The notes under the pieces were generated by a model. The model had not been told where the DNA came from, did not search any database, and worked only from the letters and a program-made list of their open reading frames with translations. A DNA stretch of 64,000 bases, taken from NCBI GenBank assembly GCA_002633025.1, contig NMRB01001040.1:106771-170770 (forward strand), read 5' to 3'. Of this stretch, positions 44,854 to 55,886 are shown piece after piece. Both the position numbers and the translations under genes were made by a program. This stretch comes from Notospermus geniculatus (Eukaryota; Nemertea; Pilidiophora; Heteronemertea; Lineidae). How positions within the stretch are numbered: position 1 is the first letter of the stretch; every line of letters begins with the position of its first letter.

Positions 44854-45007
44854 CAGGCGTGGATCCAGAGTGGGGCGCACCGGGTGCACACCTCCCCTTT
44901 CGGCCGGCAAATCTGTAAAATCGACCGTGAAATTCTGGAATTGGGCGCAGATTTCAATGTTCCTAGCACAGGGCGTCCCCTCTTTTCCCAAATCCTGGAT
45001 CCCCCTG
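44854..45007 (+). mobile_element. hAT-like GGATCC element, copy 2 equivalent
   Basis: Counterpart of 35823-35978; the 3' end is shortened to TGGATCCCCCTG. Confidence 0.6.
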
Positions 45008-45446
45008 CATGTCCATGTATTTCGCCGTGTTCAAAAGCTTGGCTCGTGTGGTGTGGTTACGAAACAATGGCACAGTGAACTTGTTCGCCGCTGTTTGGGG
45101 TTCAGGCAGTTGACTGACCCGCTGTAGAAACCTGACGCTGCAGGCATTTGAGTCTTCGCTCCGATTAGGGCGTGGATTGTGGTCAACAGACGGTGTTGTC
45201 TGCTCTCAGCGATACGGACACTTCATTTGGAAACGTGAGGATTACCGGTAATGCAATTCTTATGGATGTTTGATGGCATTTATTATTGAGCACTTGTTGC
45301 TAGAATTGGCAGCACACGATCTTGGTAAATAAAATCCTTTTGGGGGAGGGAGGTGGGTTAGCTCAAATAGTGGTGATGAGGGTTTTATTTCCCTGTAAAA
45401 ATCAGAATACATACATGTAGACGGGATTCTCAAATTTGCAGATCTG

Positions 45447-45629
45447 TGCACTTCCGCTGAAATCTCAACCAGAACCTCGATCTGAAACCAGCTGACGTGA
45501 CGCCATCCATGATTCAGCAATGGCCGAGTCTGACACAACGTCTGCAATGTCACTGTCGTGGGGTTGTCTGCTTCACGTCATTCAGTTTCAGACCGAGGTT
45601 GTGGTTGAGATTTCAGCGGAAGTGTGCAA
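45447..45629. mobile_element. Inverted-repeat element, copy 2 equivalent
   Basis: Counterpart of 36418-36600, essentially unchanged. Confidence 0.7.
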
Positions 45630-46809
45630 ATCTTTGTCGTTTACGTCAATTTGAGAACGGTCTATACAAAGAATAGGTGAAATCCATTTGGGAACTGAAA
45701 TTGGGGATGAATTGTATCCTCTAAGGAGAAATTCTATATTTTGACGCAATATAACATTTGGATTTGAGAGATTTCAGAAATCCTTGATGCCTTTTTCGGC
45801 ATCGGTCTCTACTGAAAATTGTAGGTGGACTGAAAAGGTGGCCAGAAATGGTCTGAAGTCCATTTTGTCCGGAGTATCATCAAAGATTGGTGGGACTTTA
45901 TTTGCTAAAGACAACCTTCCATTTCATGACGCCATTTTCCCCGGGGTTCATTTTGTTTGCCAAGATTCACTCGATGAGAATGAGTTAATTGCAATTAGTC
46001 AAATTTCATGAGGTCTTGTTTCGGTGTCTGAGGCGTTCTCTCGGAAACTACCCACTGGGATCAGGATACTTAGATACCATCATACTTTGAGATATTTAAG
46101 CATGTCCTTTGGCCAGTTGTCAAAGGTTTGTATATAGTGATAACTTGATGAACTTTATTGGCCTAGCAGTTCACAGCTTTGGGCTTTTTGATATAAACAT
46201 TGTAAATATTTTTTTCAAGGTTAGGCCAAGGTTGCATAAGAATTTCTATATGCATCTATTCGTCATTCAATTCCGTTGAGTGTCCATCCGGCCATGTGGA
46301 TAGATTTATCAGTTGGGTGACAGCACATTCAGCCTCAACCTCGTTCCCAGGGGTGGTNATATTGTCAGAAAGCGAACGACCCCGGGGAACGAGGTTGATT
46401 CACCCTGCCCGCTACATGCAAGCAAGTTTTGCCCTCGGCAGCATCCATCCACTGAACCAACGCGTTTTGTGAGTAAACGCGCATCTTGCCTACAGGCTGA
46501 ATTCCTGGTAATGGTGACGGCGGTAATTGTGGGCTGCCTGTTTAAAATTGCTTAGGCCCATTTCCGTGGTTCATTTTGTCCATCTGAAGTCTGATATCAG
46601 CTGATTGTGTCAGCATTGTTATCTCCTTTTAAAAGTCAAGTGTGGTTTGTAATACTCAAAAAAGGGGAACAACTGGTGTCATCTCGTTGAAGTTGTAATA
46701 TAAGGTTGATGATATGATATTTTCTCCTGTCTTTGACCATTTTCTCGGGGCCTAGGAGGGGGTTGCACTTGGCTCTTAAAAGTTGATTTTTAGTATTTGG
46801 GTCATACAT

Positions 46810-46945
46810 GTCGAGTACATGAATAATGACTTGCAGACTAGCAAGTGCTTTTACTTCAGATTTGTACAGCATTGCCAAGTGCATTTGTATTGCAAGATTC
46901 AAGTAAAAGCATTTAGTAGTCTTTATTCATACGACCCATTGCCTG
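46810..46945. mobile_element. Family-F palindromic MITE
   Basis: AGACTAGCAAGTGCTTTTAC and GTAAAAGCATTTAGTAGTCT pair, with TTTGTACAGCATTGCCAAGT in the core. It begins where copy 1 of the large block breaks off, so this palindrome may be what stopped the assembler. Confidence 0.65.
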
Positions 46946-47132
46946 ATCATCATCAGTGGATTCTCCCTTCGGAATAATTTGTACCAATTTTTGGCTGATC
47001 CATCCAACTTGTGTTCTAGCTTCCTGTGTTGTCTATTCAAGTTCCTATCAGGTTGAAGGCAAAGACTATTTTCGCCCGCTTCCCCTATGTCTTGGATTCT
47101 TATCCCATCGGTGGCCAGTTTCAGACCCCCTA

Positions 47133-47513
47133 AAGCCTGCAGCACACGTCACCATTTTCGTTGCTCGTAGGCTACAGGCAATTTTCGTGGTCTGCAATTT
47201 TTGTGGTGGTTGCCGGTTTACAGCAGACGTCACCACTCAGTGATCTCGTGTGCTGCTGATGGCCTAGATGGCCGTCAGGCCAGATAGACTGGTGAGCACC
47301 AGATGCTGATGGCCATGCATCACCACAACTCGCAACCACGAGCAATTTACGTGGTGAGAAATCAAACTTGTTTGATTTTCGGCAACTCGTGGTCGCCACA
47401 GAATTTCCGTTGTGAGTGGTCGTTGCCGGCCACAGCACACTTAGCCATTTTCGTGGCGACCACGAAAATTGCCTGTATGAGCAACGAAAGTGGTGACGTG
47501 TGCTGCAGGCTTA
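47133..47513. mobile_element. Inverted-repeat element, family L
   Basis: Left arm AGCCTGCAGCACACGTCACC then CAATTTTCGTGGTC; right arm GACCACGAAAATTGCC then GGTGACGTGTGCTGCAGGCT. Terminal repeats of about 70 bp with internal shorter repeats of CAACTCG and CACGA. Confidence 0.75.
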
Positions 47514-47644
47514 ACTTCATCGCGGGACATTTTTGGGAGAGCTAGGTTTGTGCAAATGTTCATGTTGACGGAGATGGGAGGAATCATCTCTGGTGGAGAA
47601 ATTTATGTCTCTCTTCGTATCGTGTGATCCAAAAGGGTTCGTGG

Positions 47645-47735
47645 GTTGGGATTTTAATCTGGATTGGGATTTTAAATCTTGATTGGGATTTTAAATCTGG
47701 ATTGGGATTTTAATCTGGATTGGGTAGAATTGCAA
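47645..47735 (+). repeat. Minisatellite, 22-bp unit
   Basis: About four tandem copies of GATTGGGATTTTAAATCTGG. Confidence 0.8.
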
Positions 47736-48245
47736 TCCAGATTGTCTGATTTTGAATAACTCATGATTCTTTTCAATTTTCTTTGTAATATTTGTGAAGG
47801 GATGGGAAACTATTGAAGCTAGTACATGTAATAACAAACTTCAATTTTGGTGCTATGGTTGCTTATTAGACCTGTTTCAAGGTCACTTTTATTAATTATG
47901 ATTTCTTTCATTGATTACTTCTTGAATTCCAGTGTGGTATTCGTGGGTATAGGTTGTGTCGTTTGTTCAACCTTCAAGCATCGACACCGATGGTAGGCCA
48001 CGTTTTGAGTGCTGTACGTTGCGTTAGGGGTTTCAGTATAAATGAGAGCAGTTTGTTTAGTCCGCGCACAACTCGGTTGCATGATGTGCGCTCTTCCGCT
48101 TCGATTCTTCAAATGCTGTCACTGTCAAATGAAACCTAGGTTTTGGGGTAATATACCCTCATGAAATTTGTCTAATAGCATTCAATTTCACGTTAATAGT
48201 TTAGCCAGTCCACAGTCCATAGTCCTAATCGTGTCCATAAGGCCC

Positions 48246-48373
48246 TGATTACATAGAAGTATACGGTATACGAAAACGCCGGTTAACAAAGGCTTGACAA
48301 AGGATTCACGACCGTGAAGCCTTTGTTAACCGGCGTTTTCGTATACCGTATATTTCTATGTAATCGGGGCCTA
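48246..48373. mobile_element. Near-perfect palindrome, about 125 bp
   Basis: TACATAGAAGTATACGGTAT then ACGAAAACGCCGGTTAACAA pairs with TTGTTAACCGGCGTTTTCGT then ATACCGTATATTTCTATGTA; the centre is near 48310. Ends GGCCCTGATT and AATCGGGGCC are inverse. MITE-like. Confidence 0.8.
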
Positions 48374-48738
48374 ACACAACATTTCGTTAACTTGGTCCAA
48401 ATAATGACAGTCATTATATTTTTGCATATGAATTTTAGACTTTTGTAGCCTTACTGGGTGTAATGTTCTTGCTGTATATGTACAGTGTACTACTCTGTTT
48501 GAATATACATTCTAAAGTATGGTATTCTTGGATGAATTGATGGTGTGTCCACAGGTGGCAATCTTTTTCTTGTTCGTGGAATATTGCTCGAGTTACTACA
48601 TGTATCTCGTGAAGGACATAAATGAATTTTCTGCCCAGGCACCTTGAACCATCAGGGGTTGAGCAGAGTCTACAGGTGAAGTAACTGTGGGTCTTGGTAT
48701 TTCAAGATGTGCCCAGATGAAATAAAATTACTGACTAG

Positions 48739-49154
48739 GACTCGTATTCATAAAACTACTTAAGTCTAAAGTGTGACACTTATTATCCTTTGTTCAACAC
48801 AAAAGATAAGTATCATACTTTGAATTAAAGGCGCTCTAGTTCGAATTGTAAACATTACGATGTGCCACCTATTGTCAAATTATGGTACTAACAAATCAGA
48901 TAAAATCGAATTAAATCTCGCCTTTCACAACTTTTTGTTTGTTTTTGAGCATAAAATCATAAATATATTTCAGTTACAAGAATATTTATCAAGATAGATA
49001 TAAAAATAGACAACATTAATGTTTTGGTATACACGGTGCTGCCACCTGTCCGCAGGAAAATAACTATTGTAATCAACCATGTAAATAAACAAACTGCAAT
49101 GTTTACAATTCGAACTAGAGCGCCTTTAAGTATGTTTATGAATATGGACCCAGA
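48739..49154. mobile_element. Element B copy, split by family-D MITE
   Basis: Left CGTATTCATAAAACTACTTA with AAGTGTGACACTTA; right AAGTATGTTTATGAATATGG after the inserted family-D element. Same family as 9525-9883. Confidence 0.7.
48825..49129. mobile_element. TTAA-flanked MITE, family D, copy 2
   Basis: A 297-bp element (48829-49125) with TTAA on both sides and ends AGGCGCTCTAGTTCGAATTG / CAATTCGAACTAGAGCGCCT. Same length as 16871-17167; the ends carry a matched T-to-C change on both arms. Confidence 0.88.
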
Positions 49155-49724
49155 CCTTCATTTTCTGCTACCTGATGTGTTTTCTGCAAAGGTGGAATAA
49201 ATGCCTGATCTTCATTGACTGCTACTAGACGAGTTTTCAGGAGCTGCCATTCATTGACTGCTACCTGTGGGCATACCTTGACATCACTTAGCGGCATTTT
49301 AATCAATAGTTTTGTTTTTAATAGTTGTCTTTTATGAATGATGAGTACCGAATTAATGATGCTGTCACAAGCAGAAGGCATGCTAGTTTCATTGTTCTGG
49401 TGTGGTAGCAATTTGACGATTTTGCATCACCAGAATGCAGTGAGACCTCAACATCACTCGAAGAACATGATTTCCACGATGGACTTGGGCCACAGCATTT
49501 TCTGTACCAGTGACTGGGAGGGTGTCCACAAGGTATACGTTATTGGTTACTTCCAGGGCCATTGTGTAAACAGTAGGTGACTCAGGAGCTCCAGTTCCAA
49601 AAATAGCCAACTTTCAAAGAGATTTCACACAGTTTATTTCACCAAAATCAATGCAAAAAAGCCAATTCGTGGTGTAAATGATGTTCCAAGTTAGAACAGC
49701 AGTTGCAACTGTTTCATCTTCCAA

Positions 49725-50153
49725 TGGGGTACCGGCAAACAAAAGGAGGCGCTGATCATCAACCAGATTAAAATGCAAGTACCGGTACACATGCCATGCG
49801 ATTGTTGAACGTCATCAGGTGTCGTGCGCGTCATTCTGACGTTACAAAAAAATTGCGTCATTCACAACCAATGACGTCAATGACATTGGCCTGTTGCTTA
49901 TGCTAAAAATGGCCAACTTTATCGATTAAATTCATCATCTTCCCACAGGGATTTTTGCTCAAAAGCAATAAGATATATTTTAGCAGTTCTATACTAAATG
50001 ACAGAAAGTAAAATTAGAAATTCAGTGCAATGTTTTAGTTACATTCAGAATTAATTGGAAAACAACATTAGCCTCACTTTCAATGACGGAGTTCTGACCT
50101 GGTTGATAGTCAGCGCCACGTCGCAGATTAGTTTTGCCAGTACCTCATTATAT
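49725..50153 (+). mobile_element. Family-G element
   Basis: About 430 bp, the reverse complement of 17981-18413. The left end reads GGGGTACCGGCAAACAAAAG; the right end has decayed to TTTTGCCAGTACCTC. Internal AATGACGTCAATGACATTGG and ATAAGATATATTTTAGC are shared. Confidence 0.7.
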
Positions 50154-50254
50154 AATATGTTTGTTGACAAATATATTCTGAGCATAAGCCAGTTAGGTAC
50201 AGGCTAATTTGATTTGTTTGTCCTGTTTACCAGGATAATTGAATGCTGGTCTTT

Positions 50255-50400
50255 GGAGCCAAGTACAGATTTTGGTCATTGAATACAGATTTTGGTCATT
50301 GAAAACAGATTTTGGTAATTGAATACAGATTTTGGGAGTTGAATACAGATTTTGGGAGTTGAATACATATATTTGGAATCGAATACAGGTTTTGGTAATG
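50255..50400 (+). repeat. Minisatellite, 20-bp unit
   Basis: About seven copies of TTGAATACAGATTTTGGTCA with variants (TTTTGGGAG, ATATTTGGAATC). Non-coding. Confidence 0.8.
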
Positions 50401-51937
50401 ACTTTTGAATCACCAGAAATGCTCTTTATTCCATCAATGAAGCTCTTTATATATTTCACTTACCGGTATATTATACGAGTTAGTGTGAACTGTGTGTACC
50501 GGTATATCTTTGTGGGTCCTTTGGAATTTGCTTGATTACAGTTGGGAGAATTTGTGTGTTCTGTGACATTAGATACGTCATAGAAATCTGGGTTGACTTA
50601 AAGCGACAGGGGAGATAGAAATCTGACGGAGCCCATCCTTTTCTCAGGTACAAGATAAAACTGATGTACCGCAACACTGCACAAGGGTCCTGTCCTTTTA
50701 AAAGTAGAAATAAAATGAGAAATTCTTTTCAAATTAAAACTTAGTTACATTCATATCCAAGATTTTGATGTGCTGGCTAGATGAAGTGTGTGATTTGTAG
50801 GAGAAATGCGAGAAATATGATATTGGTATGGGGAATTTTTACTCGATGGTCGAAGGTATGGATTCTTTTTGTATTCTTTTGGATATTCTCTAGTAGAATT
50901 TTAAGAAATCTAGCACACTTATAATATGTGTAGTTTCATCTTAAGTGATTTTTCATTGATCTTTACCTGAAATATGTTTTCTAAACCCTTTTTGGCCCCT
51001 TTTCCTGAAATCATTGGTGTTTACTTCTCAGTGAAATTCAGTGCTTTGTTGTATATTCCCCTAATAGTCAGCTGGACAACCAATTGAATAGAATCTTTAA
51101 AAATGGGAATTGAATCAAAAACATCAGTTGACTCAATTTTGCGTGGATAATCCTGTTCTTGCGCATATTTTTGCCTGCAATTGAGGTAAACCAACTGGGG
51201 GTACTTCTGACAGAAAAGTGGCTGTGCACGCCTCCCAGTAGTTAGTGGTCCAGTTAAACAGGCTTCTGCTAGAACATAGTTTTGGTTGATAGAGATAGAA
51301 TGCTAGGTTTAGATTGATTCACCAAATACAAATCTTAAGTTGCCGGTAGCCTATATTCATTTGCTATTAACTGGGAATAGATTTAATATTTTGATTTGAA
51401 GATGTTCAAGTGACCTTGTGTAGTGTGCGGTCGTCATCAGAATTTGTTGTGGAATATGTCCATCTGTTACAATTGAGTGATCAGAAATGTATATAGAAAA
51501 TACTGGTGAATAAAAGTGGGGAATTTTATGTAACATAATTCACACGTTTCTTTTTCTGTTATTTTTCTGCTTTTAGCTCTTGCTGAATATATGTGACCCA
51601 GCATGGCAAAATGAGTCGGAATGTGCACAGAAGAAGACCCAACATATGTCCAAGGTGACACCAATGGTTTGATGATTTCAGGATTGTCTGCCCATTGGGA
51701 AATTTGACTTTGTCGATTTCTGTAGTTGTTGTCTGGTGTAGTGTAAACAGGGCTATAGCGACAAAAAAGAGGAGATTAAAACATATGGGATGTAATTGGT
51801 ATTTATCCCATCTGCTGACATGCAAGAAGAGGGTGAGGTGCATAAAATATTTCAGACTAGGCCTAACTTAAGAAAAATCGATTTAGGCCTATGAATTTTT
51901 ATTGAATTTTTTATGAGTTGCGAATGAATACCTATAA
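50401..51937 (+). other. Intergenic, no recognised feature
   Basis: AT-rich sequence between the minisatellite and the inverted-repeat element upstream of POLR3E. Short open frames on both strands are not protein-like. Confidence 0.5.
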
Positions 51938-52338
51938 GGGAGTTTAAAGGAGTTAGACGCCGAAGTTGTAAACAAGCTAGTTTGTTTACAAACATGGTCG
52001 GCAAACTAGTTTTATTCCTTCGTGCAGGTGGCAGCACCAGTAGTGCCCTGTGATCGTTAGACTGGTTCCCGGTCCGATGCAACTCACTCACGATATTCAC
52101 GTCAGTACATATCACCGACAATAGGTTGCAGCACCGCAGGCGTCGCGTGGATAGAGAACCAGTGAGTGAGTGTTTACAACTTGGACGTCCAGCTCCTTTA
52201 AGAAATCAAACGATAAACGTTAACTTTTACAACGTTATTCTTCATACTGCGAATTCACCAGATTATATATTTAATTTTCGGTACAAAAAATAACGTTGTC
52301 GTAAAGTTTACGTTTATCGTTTGATTTCTTAAACTCCC
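51938..52338. mobile_element. Nested MITEs directly upstream of POLR3E
   Basis: The outer element runs from GGGAGTT at 51938 to AACTCCC at 52338; its arms GAAATCAAACGATAAACGTT and ACGTTTATCGTTTGATTTCT pair. Its left arm is split by a 250-bp element (51948-52197) flanked by TTAA (51944-51947, 52198-52201) with ends AGGAGTTAGACGCCGAAGTT and AACTTGGACGTCCAGCTCCT. The right end is 150 bp from the POLR3E start codon. Confidence 0.78.
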
Positions 52339-52488
52339 TATTGTTCGGTACTTTGAAACTGCACAGTGAGACGTATAGACACCGCAAACTGTTAAGTGAG
52401 ACCAGGTCAAAATAAAAGGTGGCAGCACCTGACAGCGGCGTTTCATGCATGTCATGCTTTTCATGCTTTGGGGCAAAAATCACGAAAA

Positions 52489-54492
52489 ATGGCAACGATT
52501 GCGGATGATGATGACCCTGTTGAGCACGAGGTGGACGTGTTCCTGTCGAAAAGTTTGGCAGATAATCTCTACCTGTTCCAGTACCCAGTCCACCCTGCTG
52601 TCTTGCCCTATAATGAGCGTAAATTGGCTGCTCGTATGAAACCAAAGCAGCAGAGAGTTGAACTTGAATTGGCTGTGGACACATGTGCACCAAGTTACTG
52701 CCACAGCAAAGGTGAGCAACTTGCTTTAAATGTTGATGGAAATAATCCCAGTGAAGAGTCTTTCTATTCTAGTGACGTAATGGACAAATGTGTTCTATCT
52801 TCAAACCCGAATGTGGTCGATATGTCAAGGTATGCAGTTGGAATCGTCAAAGATGGGGAGTTTCATTTGACTCCGTTGCAAGGGATTGTGCAATTGAAGC
52901 CAAGTTTTAACTACCTCGACCGGGCCGATGATCGTCAGGAAAGCAGTCGGGGCGGCGGTGATGGAGGTGATGCGTCTCAAGACGAGGAGGAAGATGTCGC
53001 CAAGCCTGTCCAGGTGAAGTTCGGTCGACCCGAATCGGAGGAGGCGAAGGCCAGGAGACTTGCCTCCTACGAGTACCTCCACAAGAAACAACAGGAGGAA
53101 CCGTGGATCAAGTGTGCCTTTAATTCTGCCGATTCGGAGATGTCCGGCACGGAGATGAACCACTTGTTCTCCAACAGAAGTCGGGAAGTTTTTGAATTCC
53201 ACAAAGAACCGCAAGATTATCTCGAAGAACTTATTCCACCCGAGTGCGACAAAGAGTTGGAAAAACCTGCAATGCCTTCCAATGTTTTGTCAATGACGCA
53301 GCTGAAAACAATGATTCCGAGTGATAAGATCAGAGCTCTGCTAACAAACGCAAAAGTCATACAGTTCAGTCAGTTGTTGGCTTTACTTCCGCGAGAGACA
53401 GACCCCGTGTCCTGTCTTAGGTCCCTGCAGCAAGTCGCCATGCTGGTCCAAGGCTGCTGGGTGGTGAAAAGCGAAATTTTGTATCCTAAGGAATCGTGCA
53501 GTGCACACAGTGGCATCCCTGCTGAAGTTCTTTGCCGCGGTAGAGATTATGTAATGTGGCGCTTCACTCAGAGTAGAGTCGTCGTTAGAAAGGATATTTC
53601 GTCGGTCATAAAGCTTCCTGCGGAGGACGTGAAGGACATCTTGGAACAAATGTCGCGTATCAAAATCAACCATGGTTGGGAATTCCTCATGGACAAGGAC
53701 AAGGAGTTTGTCGACAAACACCCTGATGTGGTTCAACGGCAGCAAATGCTGTGGGATGCCAAATACCAGCAATTGACCAAGGTACTGAAGATTACCAAGG
53801 AAATGGAGAAAAAAGTCAAAGCTGACCAACCGGTGCCGTCGAGTCCACGGCGTAGACGTAACATTTCACGATCAAAATCGCGTTCGGACTATCATTCAGT
53901 CTCGGAGAGTGACACAGATCTGGAGAATCCGTCTAAAATTGATGTCGATCACGTGCACTCTTTATCCGGTCAACCAAATGGTGAAATTACTCCTGTTCCC
54001 ATGGAAACGGACGCTGATGTTAATTCAACTTCTGTCGAAGTGAAAACAGAATTACTTAATTTCATACAAGAAAAACTTTACAGTCGATATGTTATGACGC
54101 TGAGTGATGTCAAACGGTTGTTTACAATTAAATTAGCGCAGTGTCCTCCAGGTCATGTTCTTCATGGAGGTGTGCCGGAGAAACTTTTGGAACAGAGTAT
54201 AGTGGAAGTGGGAGGTGTTAGATTGCAAAATCAGTGGCCGCCCAATTCAAAAGAGGAACCGATGTACGCCTTGGCTAAAACCGGAGATAAGTTAGATCAG
54301 ATTCGTGCTATTATGCTCGACATGTTTAAAACTAATTACAAGGTACGCAGCAGTGTGCTGAAGAGTCGCGTCGAATCAGAAATGTCTGTGACTGCTTCGG
54401 AAAACGACATAAAAAAACTTCTGAAGGATTATTGTATCTCTAAGGGTTCTCTATGGTATTTGAAAGGAACAGCTGCAGATTCACCTCAGTAG
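52489..54492 (+). CDS. POLR3E: RNA polymerase III subunit RPC5 (POLR3E), intronless
   Basis: A single open frame of 667 codons. RPC5 (Sin-like) is a nuclear Pol III subunit that pairs with RPC4 on the enzyme and helps initiation and termination on tRNA, 5S and other small RNA genes. Seen here: the N-terminal signature DDPVEHEVDVFLSKSLADNL then YLFQYP and KPKQQRVELELAVDT; an acidic linker (about residues 146-172); the mid-domain PAEVLCRGRDYVMWRFTQSR (about 343-362) and PDVVQRQQMLW; a basic Ser/Arg linker (about 450-485); and a metazoan-type C-terminal extension with winged-helix character ending GSLWYLKGT. Length is close to the roughly 700 residues of the human protein. An in-frame ATG exists 31 codons upstream, but I chose 52489 because similarity begins there. 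No introns, and no poly(A) tract after the stop. Expected in all animals, so probably functional. Confidence 0.95.
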   Translation: MATIADDDDPVEHEVDVFLSKSLADNLYLFQYPVHPAVLPYNERKLAARMKPKQQRVELELAVDTCAPSYCHSKGEQLALNVDGNNPSEESFYSSDVMDKCVLSSNPNVVDMSRYAVGIVKDGEFHLTPLQGIVQLKPSFNYLDRADDRQESSRGGGDGGDASQDEEEDVAKPVQVKFGRPESEEAKARRLASYEYLHKKQQEEPWIKCAFNSADSEMSGTEMNHLFSNRSREVFEFHKEPQDYLEELIPPECDKELEKPAMPSNVLSMTQLKTMIPSDKIRALLTNAKVIQFSQLLALLPRETDPVSCLRSLQQVAMLVQGCWVVKSEILYPKESCSAHSGIPAEVLCRGRDYVMWRFTQSRVVVRKDISSVIKLPAEDVKDILEQMSRIKINHGWEFLMDKDKEFVDKHPDVVQRQQMLWDAKYQQLTKVLKITKEMEKKVKADQPVPSSPRRRRNISRSKSRSDYHSVSESDTDLENPSKIDVDHVHSLSGQPNGEITPVPMETDADVNSTSVEVKTELLNFIQEKLYSRYVMTLSDVKRLFTIKLAQCPPGHVLHGGVPEKLLEQSIVEVGGVRLQNQWPPNSKEEPMYALAKTGDKLDQIRAIMLDMFKTNYKVRSSVLKSRVESEMSVTASENDIKKLLKDYCISKGSLWYLKGTAADSPQ

Positions 54493-55200
54493 AGAAACAA
54501 TTTCAAGCGAGGCACAGTGTTGTCTAGTTCAGAATGATTTGAAACCCATTTTGCTGCACCTTAGGCCGTCCTTAAAAATATGATTGTTTGCTGTTACCCT
54601 ACCCATGTTTTTGTGATGGGTAGAATAGATTCGTAGGGAAAAATTACTTTGTTCATTTCCAGTGATATTCTTGGTCAAAATCTAAGAAAATATCTAAAAC
54701 GCCAGTGATTTTGGGTAGGTCATGTCTACATGTAGGTAGGGTTACAGCAAACACCCATCCTCCCAAGCACAGTTGATAAAAGTTTGTGTGAGGTGAAGAG
54801 AAGCGAAACCCTTGCTGGGGAGGATGTAAACCAAACATATTTTTAGGGATGGTCTAAAGCACCATGCCAATCAGCTAAGCTGATCGAAATCTGTTCATAC
54901 ATTGGAGAACACCACTGACTCAGACTGATTCACCTGTTTTTTGCCACCTCCACTCCCACGATACACTGGGACTTGAATTGCAGGTTACCGTAGTATTACA
55001 ATATGTAAATACGTTTAAAATGGCTCAAGATGGATATCTGGGCACACAGATAGAAAAAACACTTTTTGATGGTGGGATATTTAGGTGGAGGGGCAGATAT
55101 CCTTCCTTATTCGAAACATACATGTATTGTTAGCCTGGGATTCAAGTCCTGGAGCCTGTTTCATAAGGCCAAGTGAAAAAATACTCATGTTTGTCGTCCA
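54493..55200 (+). other. POLR3E 3' flank
   Basis: No AATAAA is obvious in the first 300 bases after the stop. Short inverted motifs TTGCTGTTACCCTACCC (54589) and GGGTAGGTCATG...GTAGGGTTACAGCAAAC (54712-54752) suggest a small MITE at about 54588-54752. No gene is seen. Confidence 0.5.
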
Positions 55201-55545
55201 TGGAATAAATTTCTCCATGTGGAAAAAAATTTTCTCTGCAGAAATAATTTTATTCCGCAGAATAAACTTTTCTCCGTGGAAGTAACTTTATTCCGTGGAA
55301 GTTATTTCCGTGGAGAAAAGTTTACTCCACACGGAGAAAAGTTTACTCCACGGAATAAAGTTATTTCCGTGGAGAAAAGTTTATTTCCGCGGAGGAAAGT
55401 TTATTTCAGCGGAGAAAAGATTACTCCACGCAGAGAAAAACTTTACGCCAAGGAATAAAGTTATTTCTGCGGAGAAAAGTTTATTTCCACGGAGAAATGT
55501 TTACTCTACGTGGAGGTAAGTTTATTCCACGGAATAAATTTTTGC
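55200..55545 (+). repeat. Degenerate minisatellite (TTCCGTGGAGAAAAG)
   Basis: About 15 irregular units such as TATTTCCGTGGAGAAAAGTT, TACTCCACGGAATAAAG and TTTATTCCGTGGAAG, with units in both orientations. It gives spurious open frames. Confidence 0.75.
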
Positions 55546-55615
55546 TTGGCTGGAATGCATGATCCTTTTGCCTCCGTCAGGGTTGTATTTCATTGCAAAC
55601 CTTTCTGCTCACCCT

Positions 55616-55767
55616 ACGGCCCGTATGCACCAATGAAGATTATCTTGAACTCAGGTTGAGCCAAGACTTTTCCATTGTCACATCATGCCCTGGCAAACCT
55701 GAACAATTGAAAAGCTGCGGTTCAACCTGAGTTAAAGATAATCTTCGTTGGTGCATACGGCCCCTTA
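55616..55767. mobile_element. Palindromic MITE, GGCCCGTATGCACCAA ends
   Basis: CGGCCCGTATGCACCAATGA then AGATTATCTTGAACTCAGGT pairs with CCTGAGTTAAAGATAATCTT then CGTTGGTGCATACGGCCCC. Terminal similarity to element A (9415-9528). Confidence 0.78.
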
Positions 55768-55886
55768 TGTTCACGTTCAAATTTTTCATCAAATTTTTGA
55801 ATAAGCTCACTAAAGGCTTACATGTACATGTACATGAACATGTGTAGCCATAGGTTCTCAAAATCAAAAATTTGACAGTTCATGTA

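Larger units (their letters stand above)
38357..46816 (+). repeat. Large duplicated block, copy 2
   Basis: Matches 29268-37776. It differs by a TTAA-flanked MITE (39086-39348), lack of the 32457-32935 insert, an expanded minisatellite and scattered small changes. It has one N (46358) inside an inverted CCTCGTTCCC / GGGGAACGAGG pair and continues without a break into 46817 onward. Confidence 0.9.

Noticed and set aside
29268-46816. A biological tandem gene duplication of TUT
   Set aside because: Only the last exon is repeated, and the break falls on an N. Haplotype duplication in the assembly is simpler.
50255-50400. CRISPR-like array
   Set aside because: Units are contiguous 20-bp tandem repeats without spacers, in an animal genome; this is a minisatellite.
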